This document shows, in pieces, positions 11,901 through 23,400 of a stretch of 64,000 bases of DNA (position 1 is its first letter; each line of letters opens with the position of its first letter). Source of the stretch: Typha latifolia (lineage: Eukaryota; Streptophyta; Magnoliopsida; Poales; Typhaceae). The stretch is from NCBI GenBank assembly GCA_019914945.1, contig CM034100.1, positions 6,213,209 to 6,277,208 on the forward strand. Reading direction: 5' to 3'. The notes below the pieces were generated by a model that saw only the letters and a program-made list of their open reading frames with translations, was not told the origin of the DNA and did no database searches. A program made the translations under genes and the position numbers.

Positions 11901-12180
11901 CTGTACGCTAGGACTAGTGAGCAATGAGCCAGTCGACCTTCTTACCCACAAGCCTTTTATCCATGTTGATGAAGGAACATTGGCCCATGCAAGCATCAAT
12001 TTCATGTTCTATTTGAGAATTTTTACATTTATAACCTTCTATGTGCTTATTTTAATTACTTTTATACTAATAACTGTATTATTCTTCATGACAAAGATCA
12101 ATTATCTCGCGAAGTCATTGACAACAAGGATCAATCATACAGCAAAGATGTAGTAAAATAGTAAAATTAGGACCAATACT
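11901..12180. repeat. Spacer of LINE inverted repeat
   Basis: Non-coding centre between the opposed LINE arms, shared with 32531-32830, 39471-39740 and 59681-59951 plus 62774-62790. About 70 bases (12005-12075) resemble part of module e. It would form the loop of a hairpin transcript. Confidence 0.6.
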
Positions 12181-13047
12181 AATGAACTCATTAACACTTA
12201 TTTGGAACCATCTTCTTACTAAGGGCAGGCTCCATAAATTATCCTTAAGCAACACTTATTCATCAAGTGCAGCAGGGCGGATAGCTTATGGATATGGGTT
12301 GAAAAATCATTTCGATATCACTTTTAGGTTCCAAGACTCATGGTGCCGTGGTAATTGGCTCCACGAAGGACAGCACATGGACAAAGTGGCAGCTAAGATG
12401 ATCAGATGTCTTACTGCCACAAGAATGTGGTCAATTTGGAAAGAAAAGAATGAAGAAGCAACAAAAAGACTACTCAACTAGCCAACTATTATATCGCACC
12501 TTGGTACTCGCCCTCGAGAACTTTCAGCATCTTGGGAAGTTGAATAGATCTAACGAGAATGATGGGAGATGAGCTTGATGGATCCCCCTCATGGAGGAGC
12601 ATCTTAAGCTAAACTCTGATATGACTTCCTCTGCTAAATCTCAGTAGGTTGGTTTGGGTTACATCATTTGCAACCATCAGGGTAACCCTATCCTCTCGGG
12701 TGCTCTTCTGGGGCTAGCTGACAATGCCCTTCATGTCGAAGCTTTAGCCTTCAAAACTGTGCTGACTCAAGCTAAAGTGCATGGAGATGGCATTCTGATC
12801 GTTGAGCCAGATTGCAAGACTCTTATCAACATCCTTTAGGCAAAATCGAGCTTTCCCTAGAGATGGCATTCTATATTTTTAGATATTTTTAATTTATTGT
12901 ATGATTTAAACATTAACTCCTTCTCTCACTATTTTAGAGAAGCTAACTATCTTGCTTACTGGTTAGCAAACTTAGGGAAATCTCAATCCTTTTTGTCTTA
13001 GAGTTGCTTTGTGTCCTTTTCTGAGGTTAATGCAATAACCTTTGTAA

Positions 13048-13049
<2 letters not shown>
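12181..13049 (+). pseudogene. LINE 3' end, plus arm
   Basis: It begins inside the zf-RVT-like region (LIWNHLLTK, then the WSIWKEKNEE motif around 12428-12460). It continues into the RNase H-like region at 12654-12839 (ICNHQGNP ... EPDCKTLINIL) and the RNase H C-terminal segment to about 12990. A frameshift near 12455 and stops in the linker break the reading frame. The tail ends at AACC followed by (AT)n. The RT catalytic core is absent, so this is a 5'-truncated or captured LINE piece. Confidence 0.75.

Positions 13050-13085
<36 letters not shown>
13050..13085 (+). repeat. (AT)n microsatellite
   Basis: About 15 AT units, then ACACAC, at the end of the LINE plus arm. Confidence 0.9.
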
Positions 13086-13086
<1 letters not shown>

Positions 13087-14243
13087 TAAATAAGTTCATA
13101 CACTGTGACTAGAATGATTAGAATTAGAACAAAATGAGATTAGAAGAGTCTTTGCTACAAATCAGAACATGATATTAAGAAAGTGAAGATAAAACTAATG
13201 ACAATAGAAAGTAACTAAAGATCATCATAGTGGAGAACAATTGTTAAGGTCTATGTGACCTCAAACTAGTGCTTATGAAAATAACAAACACATAGTAGAT
13301 ACTAGGTTTCGTCACGTGAGAAGGAAACTAGATTTTAATCAAAACAAAATGTAGGGTCATTAACCCTTTATTTTCACTTCATTTTAGTTAACTGGTTAAC
13401 AGGTTGAGACTTTTATTTTTTTTGCAAACTCGACCTGCTAAACCCCAAACAACGTAAAAACGTATTGATCTTGTATCCCATCATATCAAAGCTGTATTGA
13501 AAATTTTAAATTTTTTTCTTTTAATTTGGATACTCCTCTAGTCGTATTCAATATGTATTAAGATTGCATGGATATATGATAGATATACAATGGATACCAA
13601 TACGGGGAATAAGAAAAATATATGTGCTTTAGAACTACTTGCAAATTATATTGTTAATTTTGCTAGTTTAGGCATACTACTCTTTAGATTACATTATAGC
13701 CTTAGAGGTGACAATCTCGTATTTTGCTTATCTTAAATGTAATCATGTAATTGGTAAGCTAATGTAAGTGTGACATCATCAATTAATAGGAATTAACTTG
13801 CGTTCTGTCCATCTTAGTCATAGTTATTTGGTACTTCAGCTCTATGATATGATTACTCTCCTAATTCATGTCTCAAATTTATTAATGATTAGAGTAGCTC
13901 TTTTTTGCTTCTTTGTTAATACAGTTTGAAGATTGCACCTTGGAGTGACTCATCATCTTGCGTAGGGAAACACTCGAGAAGGAATCCAAGATTGAAGAGA
14001 TAATCTACAAAGCAAAGGATAATGTCCTTCCATGTAGTGGTGAAATGACATTCCTGGAACATCTTCAAGATCATGCATGGATCATCATCTTGAAGAACTT
14101 TTCCTGTAGACTAATTGCTTGGTTAGATGTTAAAAATGTAATGTTAGTTTCTAAGCAGTAATCATTTATTTGGTAAACTAAAGATTGTATGTTATGTATG
14201 TATGTAACTAGCTAATCCCCCCTTTGTATGTTGTCAGTATTTC
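13086..14243 (+). repeat. Module c with 67-codon ORF
   Basis: Close copy of 40689-41845 and, inverted, of 6926-8040 and 57608-58745. The conserved 67-residue frame is at 13958-14161, preceded by the acceptor-like stretch ending TAATACAG at about 13923. No other signal is seen. Confidence 0.55.
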
Positions 14244-14592
14244 TCTTTTGGACATCAGAAGACGTAAGAAATTATTTGGGCATTGTATTCCTGTTTCATT
14301 GTTAAAATAATCTTATTGCTCTTGTTAGTAGATTCTAGATCTTTGACCTAAATAGTGTATTTAGTATTTTGCTCAATTTATCATAAGTTCATTCAGAACT
14401 AAAGAGCTAGCTCTTCATTTGGATGCCTATTTATAATAAGTCAGGTGTACTAACTTGAACTTTGAATCAGTGCATGTTAGAATTTTAGAGGAATATTGTT
14501 GATCTGTTGGTAAAGGACAAGGGAGGAGGATCACGTGATTGACATAAGTAAAAGCACTACATCAAGCCAGCTCTACTGTTTGGCTTTGATTT
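14244..14592 (+). repeat. Module b
   Basis: Same orientation as 41846-42195 and 33965-34325. A short segment after the TTAGAATTTT motif is deleted relative to them. It is followed by module a, but a solo LTR separates the two. Confidence 0.6.
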
Positions 14593-14597
14593 TTCTC

Positions 14598-15546
14598 TGA
14601 TACGATCACGCCTTTGGCTATGGATCGATCTCTTCCGATTCTCAGATCTGGACTAATCTTACACGGAACTTTGAAATAAGATCCCGAAATATGCCGCCGT
14701 TGGATCGATGTGAAATTTTGATATGTTGTAGCCCTAGCAAAGAGCCTTCCAACAAATCAAGTTTCAGGCGAATCTGAGTTGGGGATCTCGAGATATTGTC
14801 CGTTTAGTGGACGAACATCAGGATGCTCTATTTTGGATCCGTGGATGGAGGCACGAGATCCTAGGTAATAGTGGTTGGTGGAGGACCGGCGTTAATGGGG
14901 TGGCACCGGTGGAAAAGTATTGGTGGAAGGGTTATGGATGATGGAAAGGTTAGGGCAAGTGTTGGATAGATTGGAAGAAGGGGGAGGAGAGGGCCACTCC
15001 TAAGGGACTAGGGTGATTGGCCAGTCGAGAGAGATTAGAAGCGGCGTCGCCGAGGATTGAGGGAACGGGAGCGAAGAAGACGAAGGAGGCAAGGCAAACT
15101 CAATTCTCAATAATCAATAATCAATTTGGTTGCCTACCACATCCTTTTATAGGCTAACCAACAACTCAAATTAACCCTAAAAACACAATTTTCGTCGACC
15201 GCGTACGAACTCGCCCGACCGCGTTCGAACGCACCGAGTTCGCTCTTCTGGATTTGCGAACGCGATGTAGCCGTTCGAACGCGCGATCGAACGCGCGATC
15301 GAACGTGCCTGTCGGTATTTGTGAACGCGATGCAGGAGTTCACAGTGCGTTCGAACGCACAGTACATTCTCTTCACCACGTTCACAACCCCGTTCACAAA
15401 TCGCGTTCGAACTCACTCCACCCGCGTTCGAACGCGACTTATAGAAAACTTATTTTAATGGAAATTAAACACTAAAACATGAAATAAAAACACTCCTAAA
15501 GTGAATCCATGCTCGAGACGACGTCGGTGAAGTCCGAATCGTATCA
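14598..15546 (+). mobile_element. Solo LTR (949 bp), target duplication TTCTC
   Basis: The element starts TGATACGAT and ends ATCGTATCA, a perfect 9-base inverted repeat with TG...CA ends. TTCTC lies on both sides (14593-14597 and 15547-15551). The empty site is seen at 34335 and 42210, where module b runs straight into module a. No coding frame and no primer site are present, so it is a solo LTR. The 3' part (15200-15435) holds the TTCGAA palindrome cluster. Confidence 0.85.
15200..15436. repeat. GCGTTCGAACGC palindrome cluster
   Basis: Repeated, slightly varied copies of the 12-base palindrome GCGTTCGAACGC and its GATCGAACG variant occur here at about 15217, 15272, 15286, 15298, 15348, 15402 and 15424. 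CpG density is very high against the AT-rich surroundings. Related clusters lie in LTRs at 34770-34970, 36825-37000 and 49640-49800. Confidence 0.8.
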
Positions 15547-15551
15547 TTCTC

Positions 15552-16145
15552 GTCTTCTTTTTTCCTCAAGCCGTCAGCAAACTCCTCCCCTCCTCACTCC
15601 TAGCAGCTAGCTAGTAGAGGAGGAGAGGCTTTCTACCTTACCTTCCTCTTTTTTCCTTTTTCTTCTCTTCTCATTCTAAAGGGTCCTCTTGATCTCATTT
15701 ACCTTCCTCTTCGCCCTCGTTGCCAGCTCACTCTCCTTCTCCTCCAACTTCGCTCCATCCTCTCTCTTTGTCATGCTCTTTAGTGCTATTGTCGTTCTTC
15801 TATCACTATTTTTATCACCTTTTTCCCTCGTGTCTGACTCCTCCCTACCCATCTTGACCCCAGTTGGCTTCAATGGCCCCCTACCCTAATTGGCTCTCGA
15901 GTTCAACTCCTTGCTTCTTAGCTCAACCTTAGATGCCTCATCTCCTCCTCTATTGGTGACAGCTTCGCTCCTTCTCGTTGTGGTCATGGGTGTTTCACCT
16001 TTTTCGTTCTTCACTTACTTCCATTTATTTTTTTTATTTTCTTTGGAAGCATTTTGTTGTTATTTGAGAGTTCTTGCGCAATTTCTCAAGAATTTTGCAC
16101 GTTAATTTTGGTCTTTTGCGCTCGTGTATTTGCTAAGGTTGTGTT
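15552..16145 (+). repeat. Module a
   Basis: Contains the 65-codon charged frame (15676-15873, -), the opposite hydrophobic frame (15689-15889, +) and a second hydrophobic frame (15890-16105, +). This is the only copy that continues without a break into module e, so a and e were originally one unit. Confidence 0.6.
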
Positions 16146-17085
16146 CTTTATTGATATCATATTTTCTTTTGTTGTAATGTTTGCTATCATAAATAAGTGT
16201 AAAACTTGAGTCAAAAAGTTATTCCATATTTTCTCTCTCAAATTTTATTTTAAGTCGTCTTTAAAATATGTGCCTATAAAATTTCTCTTCCAAAGAAAAA
16301 CTCTTGGCAAAGTATTTATCCAAATTTCAACAATATATTTTTTGGAAAAGCTACTGATAAGAGGACTTAGATTTCTTAATGCATCCAAGATGAAAATTAT
16401 TCAATCAGCCAATAAGAATACTAATCTTATCACACGTATCTTGCTTTGAATCATAATTACAATTGGTAGCTGTGTATGGAATCACAGTGACATATGACCA
16501 CTAAAATAAGATTATATAATAAAAAATTTTAATTAATCTGCAGTGGATTCATTTCCTAGGTCTTCACTTGTTGGCTACATCAATTTCATGTTCTATCCGA
16601 GAATTTTTATATTTATAACCTTCCAAGTGCTTATTTTAATTACTTTTATACCCTATAGATGCTCTTGAATATATACTCCTCAAAGAATTGTTTTTTTAAT
16701 CTTTTTGCATAGATATGTAATTTATATGAATGCTCCCCATATGTATATATAATATTACTTTATGGTATTTTGTCACTTTTACTGTTACATATCTGGAATT
16801 GAACGTTATCATTTTAAGAGACTATTTATGTCTTTATACCTAAAGATAAGTTTGATAAGTTTAAAAAGAGTATAGATATATCGGCAAGGCCTAATAGTAA
16901 GAGTAGGTGGAGCCTCAGGGTAGAAAGTAATATTAGAAGCAAATAAAAATAAAAGCCTTAAAAATTAATTATAGATGTACGGAAAGGTCAATCAAATTAG
17001 AAGTAAATAAAAAAAGCCTTAAATTAATCGGTTGATGCGATAGCTACATTACGCTTGTCTTACGGTCGGAGAATAGTAACAGCCA
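16146..17085 (+). repeat. Module e, running into K1 upstream flank
   Basis: Copy of 37480-38430. It ends near the GGTCGGAGAATAGTAA segment and passes into the unique flank of K1 without a module b copy. AT-rich, no gene. Confidence 0.6.
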
Positions 17086-17380
17086 AGTAGCTTTCCGAGT
17101 GGCAGTAGGAAGTTAGATTTCCATGTCAATTAATGAAATCAAATCAAGCGAGAAGTAGATTTCCAACGGCGGAGATTTTATGTGCATAACGGTTTTATTA
17201 CTTATCTCTTATTATTTGTGAAGAAAATTTAGTTACATTACCATCGGATAACGGCAAAAGCATGCAAATACGCGGAAAAAAGAATACGACGCGGAAATCC
17301 GTCCAATAAGAGTGGAATTCGGATTAGGATTTGATGCTAGTAAAAGACTGGAGGAGAGAAGAGTTAGTTGGTAGTTAGCA

Positions 17381-18346
17381 ATGGTTTCGAGAAAACGGAA
17401 GAGAGGTGCAATGCTGGGGAGTGGAAGCACTTCAACCGTCAGCTTGGCAATGATCGTTGACGACGACGACGGCGGCGACGGGGACTTGGTTCCTGTCAAG
17501 TTGATGGCCATGAAGTCCTCGACATCTTCTGATTCATCCTCCGTGCTGAAGCGCGAGAAGCAAATCTTGGAATATCTCGACGGCTGCTCTGAAATCGTTC
17601 GCTGCTTCGGCGACGATCACCCCGTCGACGAATTCGGCGAGGAGGCCTACAGCATTTTCCTGGAATACGCTCCTTCTGGAAGTCTCTACGACTGCATGAA
17701 GTCCGCCGGCTCAGGCGCCTTCTCGGAGAGCCAAGTGAGACGCTTCACCCTATCCCTACTCAAGGGTTTGGCGCATATACACCGCAAGGGCTACGTGCAC
17801 TGCGACATCAAGCCGCATAACGTCTTGGTGTGGAGCTCCGACGAGGTGAAGATAACCGACTTCGGGCTGGCGAAGAGGTCCGGAGAGAGGTCGCATGGCA
17901 TCTTGATCAGAGGCACCCCGCTCTACGTGGCCCCCGAGGGCGTGAAGCGCAACGAGTACGAGAAGCCAGCGGATATTTGGTCGCTCGGGTGCACCGTCGT
18001 CGAGATGCTGACCGGGGAGCCGGCGCGGAAGCTCCCGGGCAACATGGAGCTGCCCGCCATGTTGTTTCGGATTGGACGCGGGGATCTGTCGGCGGAGATA
18101 CCGGAGGCGGTGTCGGAGGAGGGGAAGGATTTCCTGAGGAGGTGTCTGGAGAACGAGCCGGAGAGGCGATGGACGGCTGAGATGCTGTTGGAGCATCCGT
18201 TCGTCTCGGCTGATGGTTTGAGGCCGATGGAGGCGTCTGCGTTATTGATGCAATGCTCGTGCTTCCACGAGCGTAATTCTGATGGTTCGAAGCATGGGGG
18301 AGATAAGTTTAGTAGGGTGGCAACTCCGCTGCATGGCTTTGTATAG
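17381..18346 (+). CDS. MAPKKK17/18/20-like protein kinase (K1, left copy)
   Basis: Intronless 321-residue Ser/Thr kinase made almost entirely of a kinase domain. Visible features are: the glycine loop G13-S-G15 to V20, catalytic K45 in LMAMK, E59 of the C-helix, catalytic HCD at 140-142 with K144 and N147, DFG at 160-162, and APE at 184-186. HCD in place of HRD is usual in the small plant MEKK-type group containing MAPKKK17/18. Members of that group act above MKK3 in abscisic-acid signalling; that role is family knowledge, not shown here. The start is the first ATG after a non-coding leader and aligns with K2. The copy at 56035-57000 differs at three residues: R6W, P81A and G112D. No lesion is seen and the gene is probably active. 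Confidence 0.9.
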   Translation: MVSRKRKRGAMLGSGSTSTVSLAMIVDDDDGGDGDLVPVKLMAMKSSTSSDSSSVLKREKQILEYLDGCSEIVRCFGDDHPVDEFGEEAYSIFLEYAPSGSLYDCMKSAGSGAFSESQVRRFTLSLLKGLAHIHRKGYVHCDIKPHNVLVWSSDEVKITDFGLAKRSGERSHGILIRGTPLYVAPEGVKRNEYEKPADIWSLGCTVVEMLTGEPARKLPGNMELPAMLFRIGRGDLSAEIPEAVSEEGKDFLRRCLENEPERRWTAEMLLEHPFVSADGLRPMEASALLMQCSCFHERNSDGSKHGGDKFSRVATPLHGFV

Positions 18347-19596
18347 CCTGATCCATGGTTTAATTCTTTAATCTGGAGGACGAATGTATATAGTTTGCCC
18401 ATTGTTTAATTTGTTGTATATTTTGTAGATATAATACAAGTTGGTGGATCTGAAAGCCCCTTAATTGAGATGTTCTGTTATATGTACATTAATTTGTTGA
18501 TCAAGATTTTCTATGAATACACGATCTTTTGTTGGTCAGGAATTAATTCACTGTTACAATTCAGACAGATTCGATCTGTATATATATGTACATAATTTGC
18601 AAATTATCTTGGATAATTATAGTTTGTAAAATATTACATATCACGCATGCATCATCTAGTTGAGTATAAGTGCAGTCTTTATTTCTTTTCATGAACCGCT
18701 AAGTTCCTGTTCACTAATTTTAATTAATTGGTCGTTTCTAGCTAGCTTTCAGGCAAATGTAATTTAATTCCTGATATATATATATATTGGTTTAAAGGTC
18801 TCCCAAGCAAGATGGGGGCGTTAAGGGTGATATTTCATTGATTTGATCTTGAGTTATGTTATGGTGTTGGGTTTACTAATTAAGTTAGTTTAGACTATCC
18901 TCATAAGATGGCTAGTACGTAATTAGACTAAATTCTAGTTCTCATGTTGACTTGTTCCTACCAGGCTACATCATTTGAAGTCAAGTAGAGTGAATATATG
19001 AGAAGGAAGAGAATATAATAAGACAGTTGTAATTAAATGATTTCTTGATTTCTTAGTCCGGATTAATGCATAAGGGATTTCTTCTCCATATCTACAAGGT
19101 TATTCTTGTTTTAAAAATGTTTTAGTATCTATATTAGAAGGGTTATAGAAAACTTTATAATTTGAAGCTACAGTTATTATGACAATTTCATTTATGCATT
19201 TAAATGAATGAAAACAATATCAGAAAAGGATATTGCATGTTTCAAATCACACACTCGAGGTGAAACGATAGATGAACGCACTTGATGTAACAAATTTCTA
19301 TTATCCCTATCTTCACAGATACCCAAATTTAAAAAAAAGAAGAAAAAAAAGAAGAAGAAGACATGACCAAGAAATAAGTGTGTACATGTTGAATAAGAGT
19401 GTTAATCACATCAACCCGGTGGTACCATATTAATTCACCGCACTATTTGATAAATTCAATTACATCAATATAATTCTATATTATATAACAACAGCAATGT
19501 CCTCAAATATATCCTATTCAAAGATTAAGCTCGGTCGGGGTGGAAGGTAATGCAACTGAGATGCCACCATAAACTAATTATCTTGATGACAATCCA
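18347..19596. other. Intergenic region between K1 and K2
   Basis: The first 490 bases match the K1' downstream flank (55545-56034), about 99% identical by eye. Homology stops near 18840. The remainder is AT-rich with a purine tract at 19331-19362. I see no gene in it. K1 and K2 converge here, so both 3' ends lie in this region. Confidence 0.7.
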
Positions 19597-20511
19597 TTAG
19601 TAGCTACGCCTACACCGCGTCCAACATGACCGCTCGCCAGGAGGCAGGATGCACGGCGGAGGCGGCAGCGGCGGCCTCTCCGCTGCCGAGCCTGAGGAGA
19701 CGAAGGGATGATTCAACAGCATCCCCGCCGTCCACCGTCTCTCCGGCTCCCTCAAAAGACACATCCTCAAGAAGTCCTTCCCCTCCTCCGACACCGTCTC
19801 CGGTATCCTCCTCATCAAATCACCAGACCCGATTTGAAGCAACAACATCGGCATATCTGCATTGTCTGGCACCCACCTGGCAGGATTTCCGGTCAGCATC
19901 TCGAAGACGGTGCACCCGAGAGACCATATATCCGAGGGCTTCTCGTACACATTCTGCGCTGGACCCTCCGGAGCAACGTAGAGCAGCGTGCCTCTGATCG
20001 TCGACGTGCCACACGATCTCAGCCCCGACCTCTTGGCCCACCCGAAATCTATAATCTTCACCTCATCAGAGCTCCATAAGAGGACATTTTGCGGCTTGAT
20101 GTCGCAGTGGACATAGCCCTTGCTGTGTATGTGCACCAAACCCTTGAGCATGGATAGGGTGAGGCGTCTCACTTGGCTCTCTGAGAAAGCGGACTTGGAG
20201 GACTTCATCCAGTCGAAGAGGCTCTGCGAAGGGGCGTACTCGAGGAAGATGCTGTACACCGGTTTGCCATATTTATTGTCGCTAAGATCGTCGCCGTAGC
20301 AGTGAACGATTTGAGAGCAGCCGTCGAGTTCTTCCAAGATTTGCCTCTCTCGTTTCAGCATGGAAGAATAATTAGATTTTGCGGACTTCACGGCCATCAA
20401 CTTGGTTGGGATTGACTCCTCGTCATGGTCGCCGTCGAATATGGCGAGTTTCACCGTTGCGCTGGTTCCCCTCCCTAGCACTGCGCCTATCTTCCGCTTG
20501 GTCGAAGCCAT
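19597..20511 (-). CDS. MAPKKK-like protein kinase (K2)
   Basis: Intronless 304-residue paralogue of K1. Kinase landmarks are all present: glycine loop at 13-20 (GRGTSATV), K42, E55, HCD at 135-137 with K139 and N142, DFG at 155-157 and APE at 180-182. The residue after DFG is tryptophan where K1 has leucine. The C-terminal tail after HPFVS is proline-rich, short and unlike that of K1. It is a single copy in this window, but its promoter and first five codons recur as remnants in all three S blocks. TATA-like CTATTTAAAG lies about 50 bases upstream. It is probably functional, and kinase activity is inferred from the motifs only. Confidence 0.88.
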   Translation of the reverse strand: MASTKRKIGAVLGRGTSATVKLAIFDGDHDEESIPTKLMAVKSAKSNYSSMLKRERQILEELDGCSQIVHCYGDDLSDNKYGKPVYSIFLEYAPSQSLFDWMKSSKSAFSESQVRRLTLSMLKGLVHIHSKGYVHCDIKPQNVLLWSSDEVKIIDFGWAKRSGLRSCGTSTIRGTLLYVAPEGPAQNVYEKPSDIWSLGCTVFEMLTGNPARWVPDNADMPMLLLQIGSGDLMRRIPETVSEEGKDFLRMCLLREPERRWTAGMLLNHPFVSSGSAAERPPLPPPPCILPPGERSCWTRCRRSY

Positions 20512-20560
20512 AGCAAACTCCTCTGCCTACTACGATCTCTCCTTAGAACCTACGTAGATT

Positions 20561-20570
20561 CTTTAAATAG
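20561..20570 (-). promoter_or_regulatory. TATA-like box of K2
   Basis: CTATTTAAAG on the minus strand, 50 bases upstream of the K2 start. The truncated promoters in the S blocks have a better TATATAAAG at the matching place. A (CTTTTT)n tract at 20624-20655 lies just upstream. Confidence 0.5.
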
Positions 20571-20948
20571 GCACGAATCCCAAATCGAATCCTAATCTGA
20601 TTCGTATTCGAATTGCCATGGCATTTCTTTTTCTTTTTCTTTTTCTTTTTCTTTTCATCCAATTAAAATTCATTCTACAAAACTGAACTCATAAAATAAA
20701 CTATAATAAGGAGAATTTTTACATTAATTGCCACTGAAAATTTTAAAACATCGTAATTGATACTGCATTGTTTAAATGATCAGAATTGCCACGAAATATT
20801 TCAAATAAGTTAACAAATATACGTAAATAACTAAAATCTGCTTAACTAGTTGCTTATCTTTATCCACATTATATATGATTACGGCGGAGACATGATTGAA
20901 TAAAATTGCTATGCTTCAACCAGCTAAGAGTACGGAGTCATTATATAT

Positions 20949-21003
20949 GAAGTTAAGCAGAATATCCCAAGATAACATTATTATTATGCTTTGTCGAAGC
21001 CAT
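20949..21003 (-). pseudogene. Kinase 5' remnant (middle copy)
   Basis: The ATG is at 21003 reading leftward, followed by the same five kinase codons as K2, then the same foreign tail as at 5880-5930. Its promoter (21004-21140) has the TATA-like element at about 21066-21075. It sits in the same orientation as K2, about 490 bases upstream of the K2 start, so it looks like a partial tandem duplication of the K2 promoter. Confidence 0.75.
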
Positions 21004-22500
21004 AGCTAACTAATTACTAATTACTTGTTTACTCTCCTCTAAACCTACCTGCTATACATGGATTCTTTATATAGGCATGAATCCTATCCTAATCCTAACC
21101 TAATCCTAATCCTGATTAGTACTCTACGAATATGCACGGCATTTCTTTTTCTTTTAATCCAATTACAATTAATTCTATAAAGATGAACTCATGAAACATA
21201 TTATAATAAAACAGATTTTTGCATAATTGTCTCCAAAACTTTCAAAATATTATAAACATTTCTTGATAAAAACCACTATATTTTTTAAAATATCAAAACT
21301 ACCACTAAATTCTTTTGACTCTTTCGGAATAACAATTATGGTATTAATATTCCTAACGTATCATTATTAAAATTAATAAATATATATAAATACCTAAAAT
21401 TTCCTCCCTTTTAAGTAAAAGAGTATGAAATATCTATTAATAATTTTATCTTGCATAAAATAAGATATATAAACACCAAATGGTATTGCATATAATATTG
21501 GATAGATTAAACTAATTTTAATAATTTATGTAGGGACAAGAAAGTCTTTTTGGATCAAAATTAGGTAGTTTACTAATTTTACAAGTATAAAGTTAACTAA
21601 TGTATTTGATTGTCTTTAGTTAAGAAAATTAACATTTAGTGTTTTTTTATGATTAAACTCAAAATGCAGGGTTCTAACAATAAATACTCGTATGCTATGG
21701 TGCAACTAAGAATAAAAGGTAAAATGCAAGATTTTTTTAATCAATTTCTCTTAATTTTGTTAGAACTGAATTATTATTAACCTCGCTGCTAATAAATTTC
21801 TAATTTTATAAAGGTTGAGTATTAAGCCTTGTATATAGTTAATATATTTTTATTAATCTAAATCTGCTAATTGTTCTTAAGTGCTAAATGTTCTTCTTTT
21901 TTTAATTATAAATTGGTTGTTAAAATATTAAATTTTAGTTGTTTTTCTTATAAGGGATACATCTAATGATATAAAATTCTCAATATATATTTTCTTATAG
22001 TAAGGAAAAACTTAATTTCTATGAAAAAAATTATTCATTTAAAAATAATCTCCCAATTCACCAATGATTAATTTCATGTTGATTAGTTGAAAATAAAGTA
22101 GAGATATATATAAATTAATAGAAATGTGTAATTTATAAAATGGATACCAAAACCTTACCTCTCTCATACTCATTTGAAGTGAAAATTTGCACACAAAAAA
22201 TTTAATTATTTTCTACCAATTTTCTAACTCGATTAAAATTATCTTTAAAATTTTCAAACACTTCAAGATTTCAAATAAGTAATTTTCAAATTAATGCATT
22301 GATTGCCCATCTGCTCAATAGATTCATGTGCCTATGAGCGTAATTAAATTTGTTATAATAAGGTCACTCAAGTTTAGATGAGGAGTGCTTTGAAATTGCT
22401 CGTAAGGAACTAGAATATTTCTACCCTGACCCTTACGTTTAGAATAACAAAAATGCCCCAAAACTCATAAGATCATTGCAACATGCAATTGAATTCCCAA
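21004..22500 (+). repeat. S block, proximal part (middle copy)
   Basis: Direct copy of 42933-43975 and inverted copy of 4541-5879. Unlike the other two it has no solo LTR. Near 22490-22530 it shows the uninterrupted insertion site, which makes it the reference for that event. No gene. Confidence 0.75.
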
Positions 22501-23400
22501 AGCAGTCCAAAATGAAGATTGCCCCAAATCAATGCAGGGAACTCCTAAGGTAACCCCTTCTACAAAGGTATCTTAGTCAAGATCCCTTTCAATGCTGTAC
22601 TTGCCTTAAAGAGTTTTTCATCTCTTAGAGTGTCACACATAGAGACCAAAAGGGAGGGTATTTTTCTAACAATTAGTTTCAGAGTGAGACAATCATCGAG
22701 GCTAATATGTCTAAAATTGTCGTCGTCAATAATGTTCCAGCCAATCCTACGTGAGTCCAAAGTTTTCTTTAAGCACTCCAAAATGGTCATCCAAAGAAGG
22801 GCTCTCGTGGGTTACTAACTCTCTTGGACCACCACGTTGTCGGGCCTCCTTAGCTGCGACTGCTGTTGGTGGTGGACCCGCTAGGGCAGTCGTTGGGTGG
22901 TTGCCTTGCTGCCGTGCTAGGTTCTTCTATTGTCAAGTAGGGTTCCATTAGGGGCAGAATTTGACACGGTATTTTGATCGAAGTTTGTTCGGTTGGTTTG
23001 GCTGGCCTATATGTGTGTTTGGTCTATTTTAGCCTGTGAAAGCTATAGGAAGCTGACCCTTTGTTGAGAAGCGCTCTGAGTCTAAGTCTCTTGCAACTAT
23101 TTCTTCTATGCAGGGTAGTCTTGGTAGACCAATAGGGAGGCTTACTCTATGGCCAATGTCCTATCCCCTTCGTTTTTTTTACATGAGTACTTGTATTTTA
23201 CATATTGATACTTAGGATTAATTGTTGGTCAGTCTATATTTCAGCCAAGAGCGGAGCTTGTTTTAGGATATTATCCCTACGAGCAGGGCTTCTTTTAGGA
23301 TATTATCTCTACCTTCTTATATTTTGTATCATATTTTAACCACTATTTGAAGGTTAAGGCATCATCTATCTACGAACATTTCTCAAAATAAAAAGGAAAA
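22501..23400 (+). repeat. S block, LTR-like part with internal deletion
   Basis: Matches 46095-47640, but about 650 bases (46475-47130 of the right copy) are missing at about 22818. No complete frame. It leads into the gag remnant. Confidence 0.6.

Noticed and set aside
15200..15436. Regularly spaced palindromes considered as a CRISPR-like array
   Set aside because: Spacing is irregular, spacers are not unique, the host is a plant, and the array sits inside an LTR.
15134..15475. Overlapping frames with repeated RSNARSN or VRSRVR patterns
   Set aside because: They are translations of the GCGTTCGAACGC repeat in the solo LTR, not proteins.
17756..18402. Frames of 116-159 codons overlapping K1 on either strand, also at K1' and K2
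   Set aside because: They are shadows of GC-rich kinase codons, identical in both K1 copies only because the DNA is, and show no domain.
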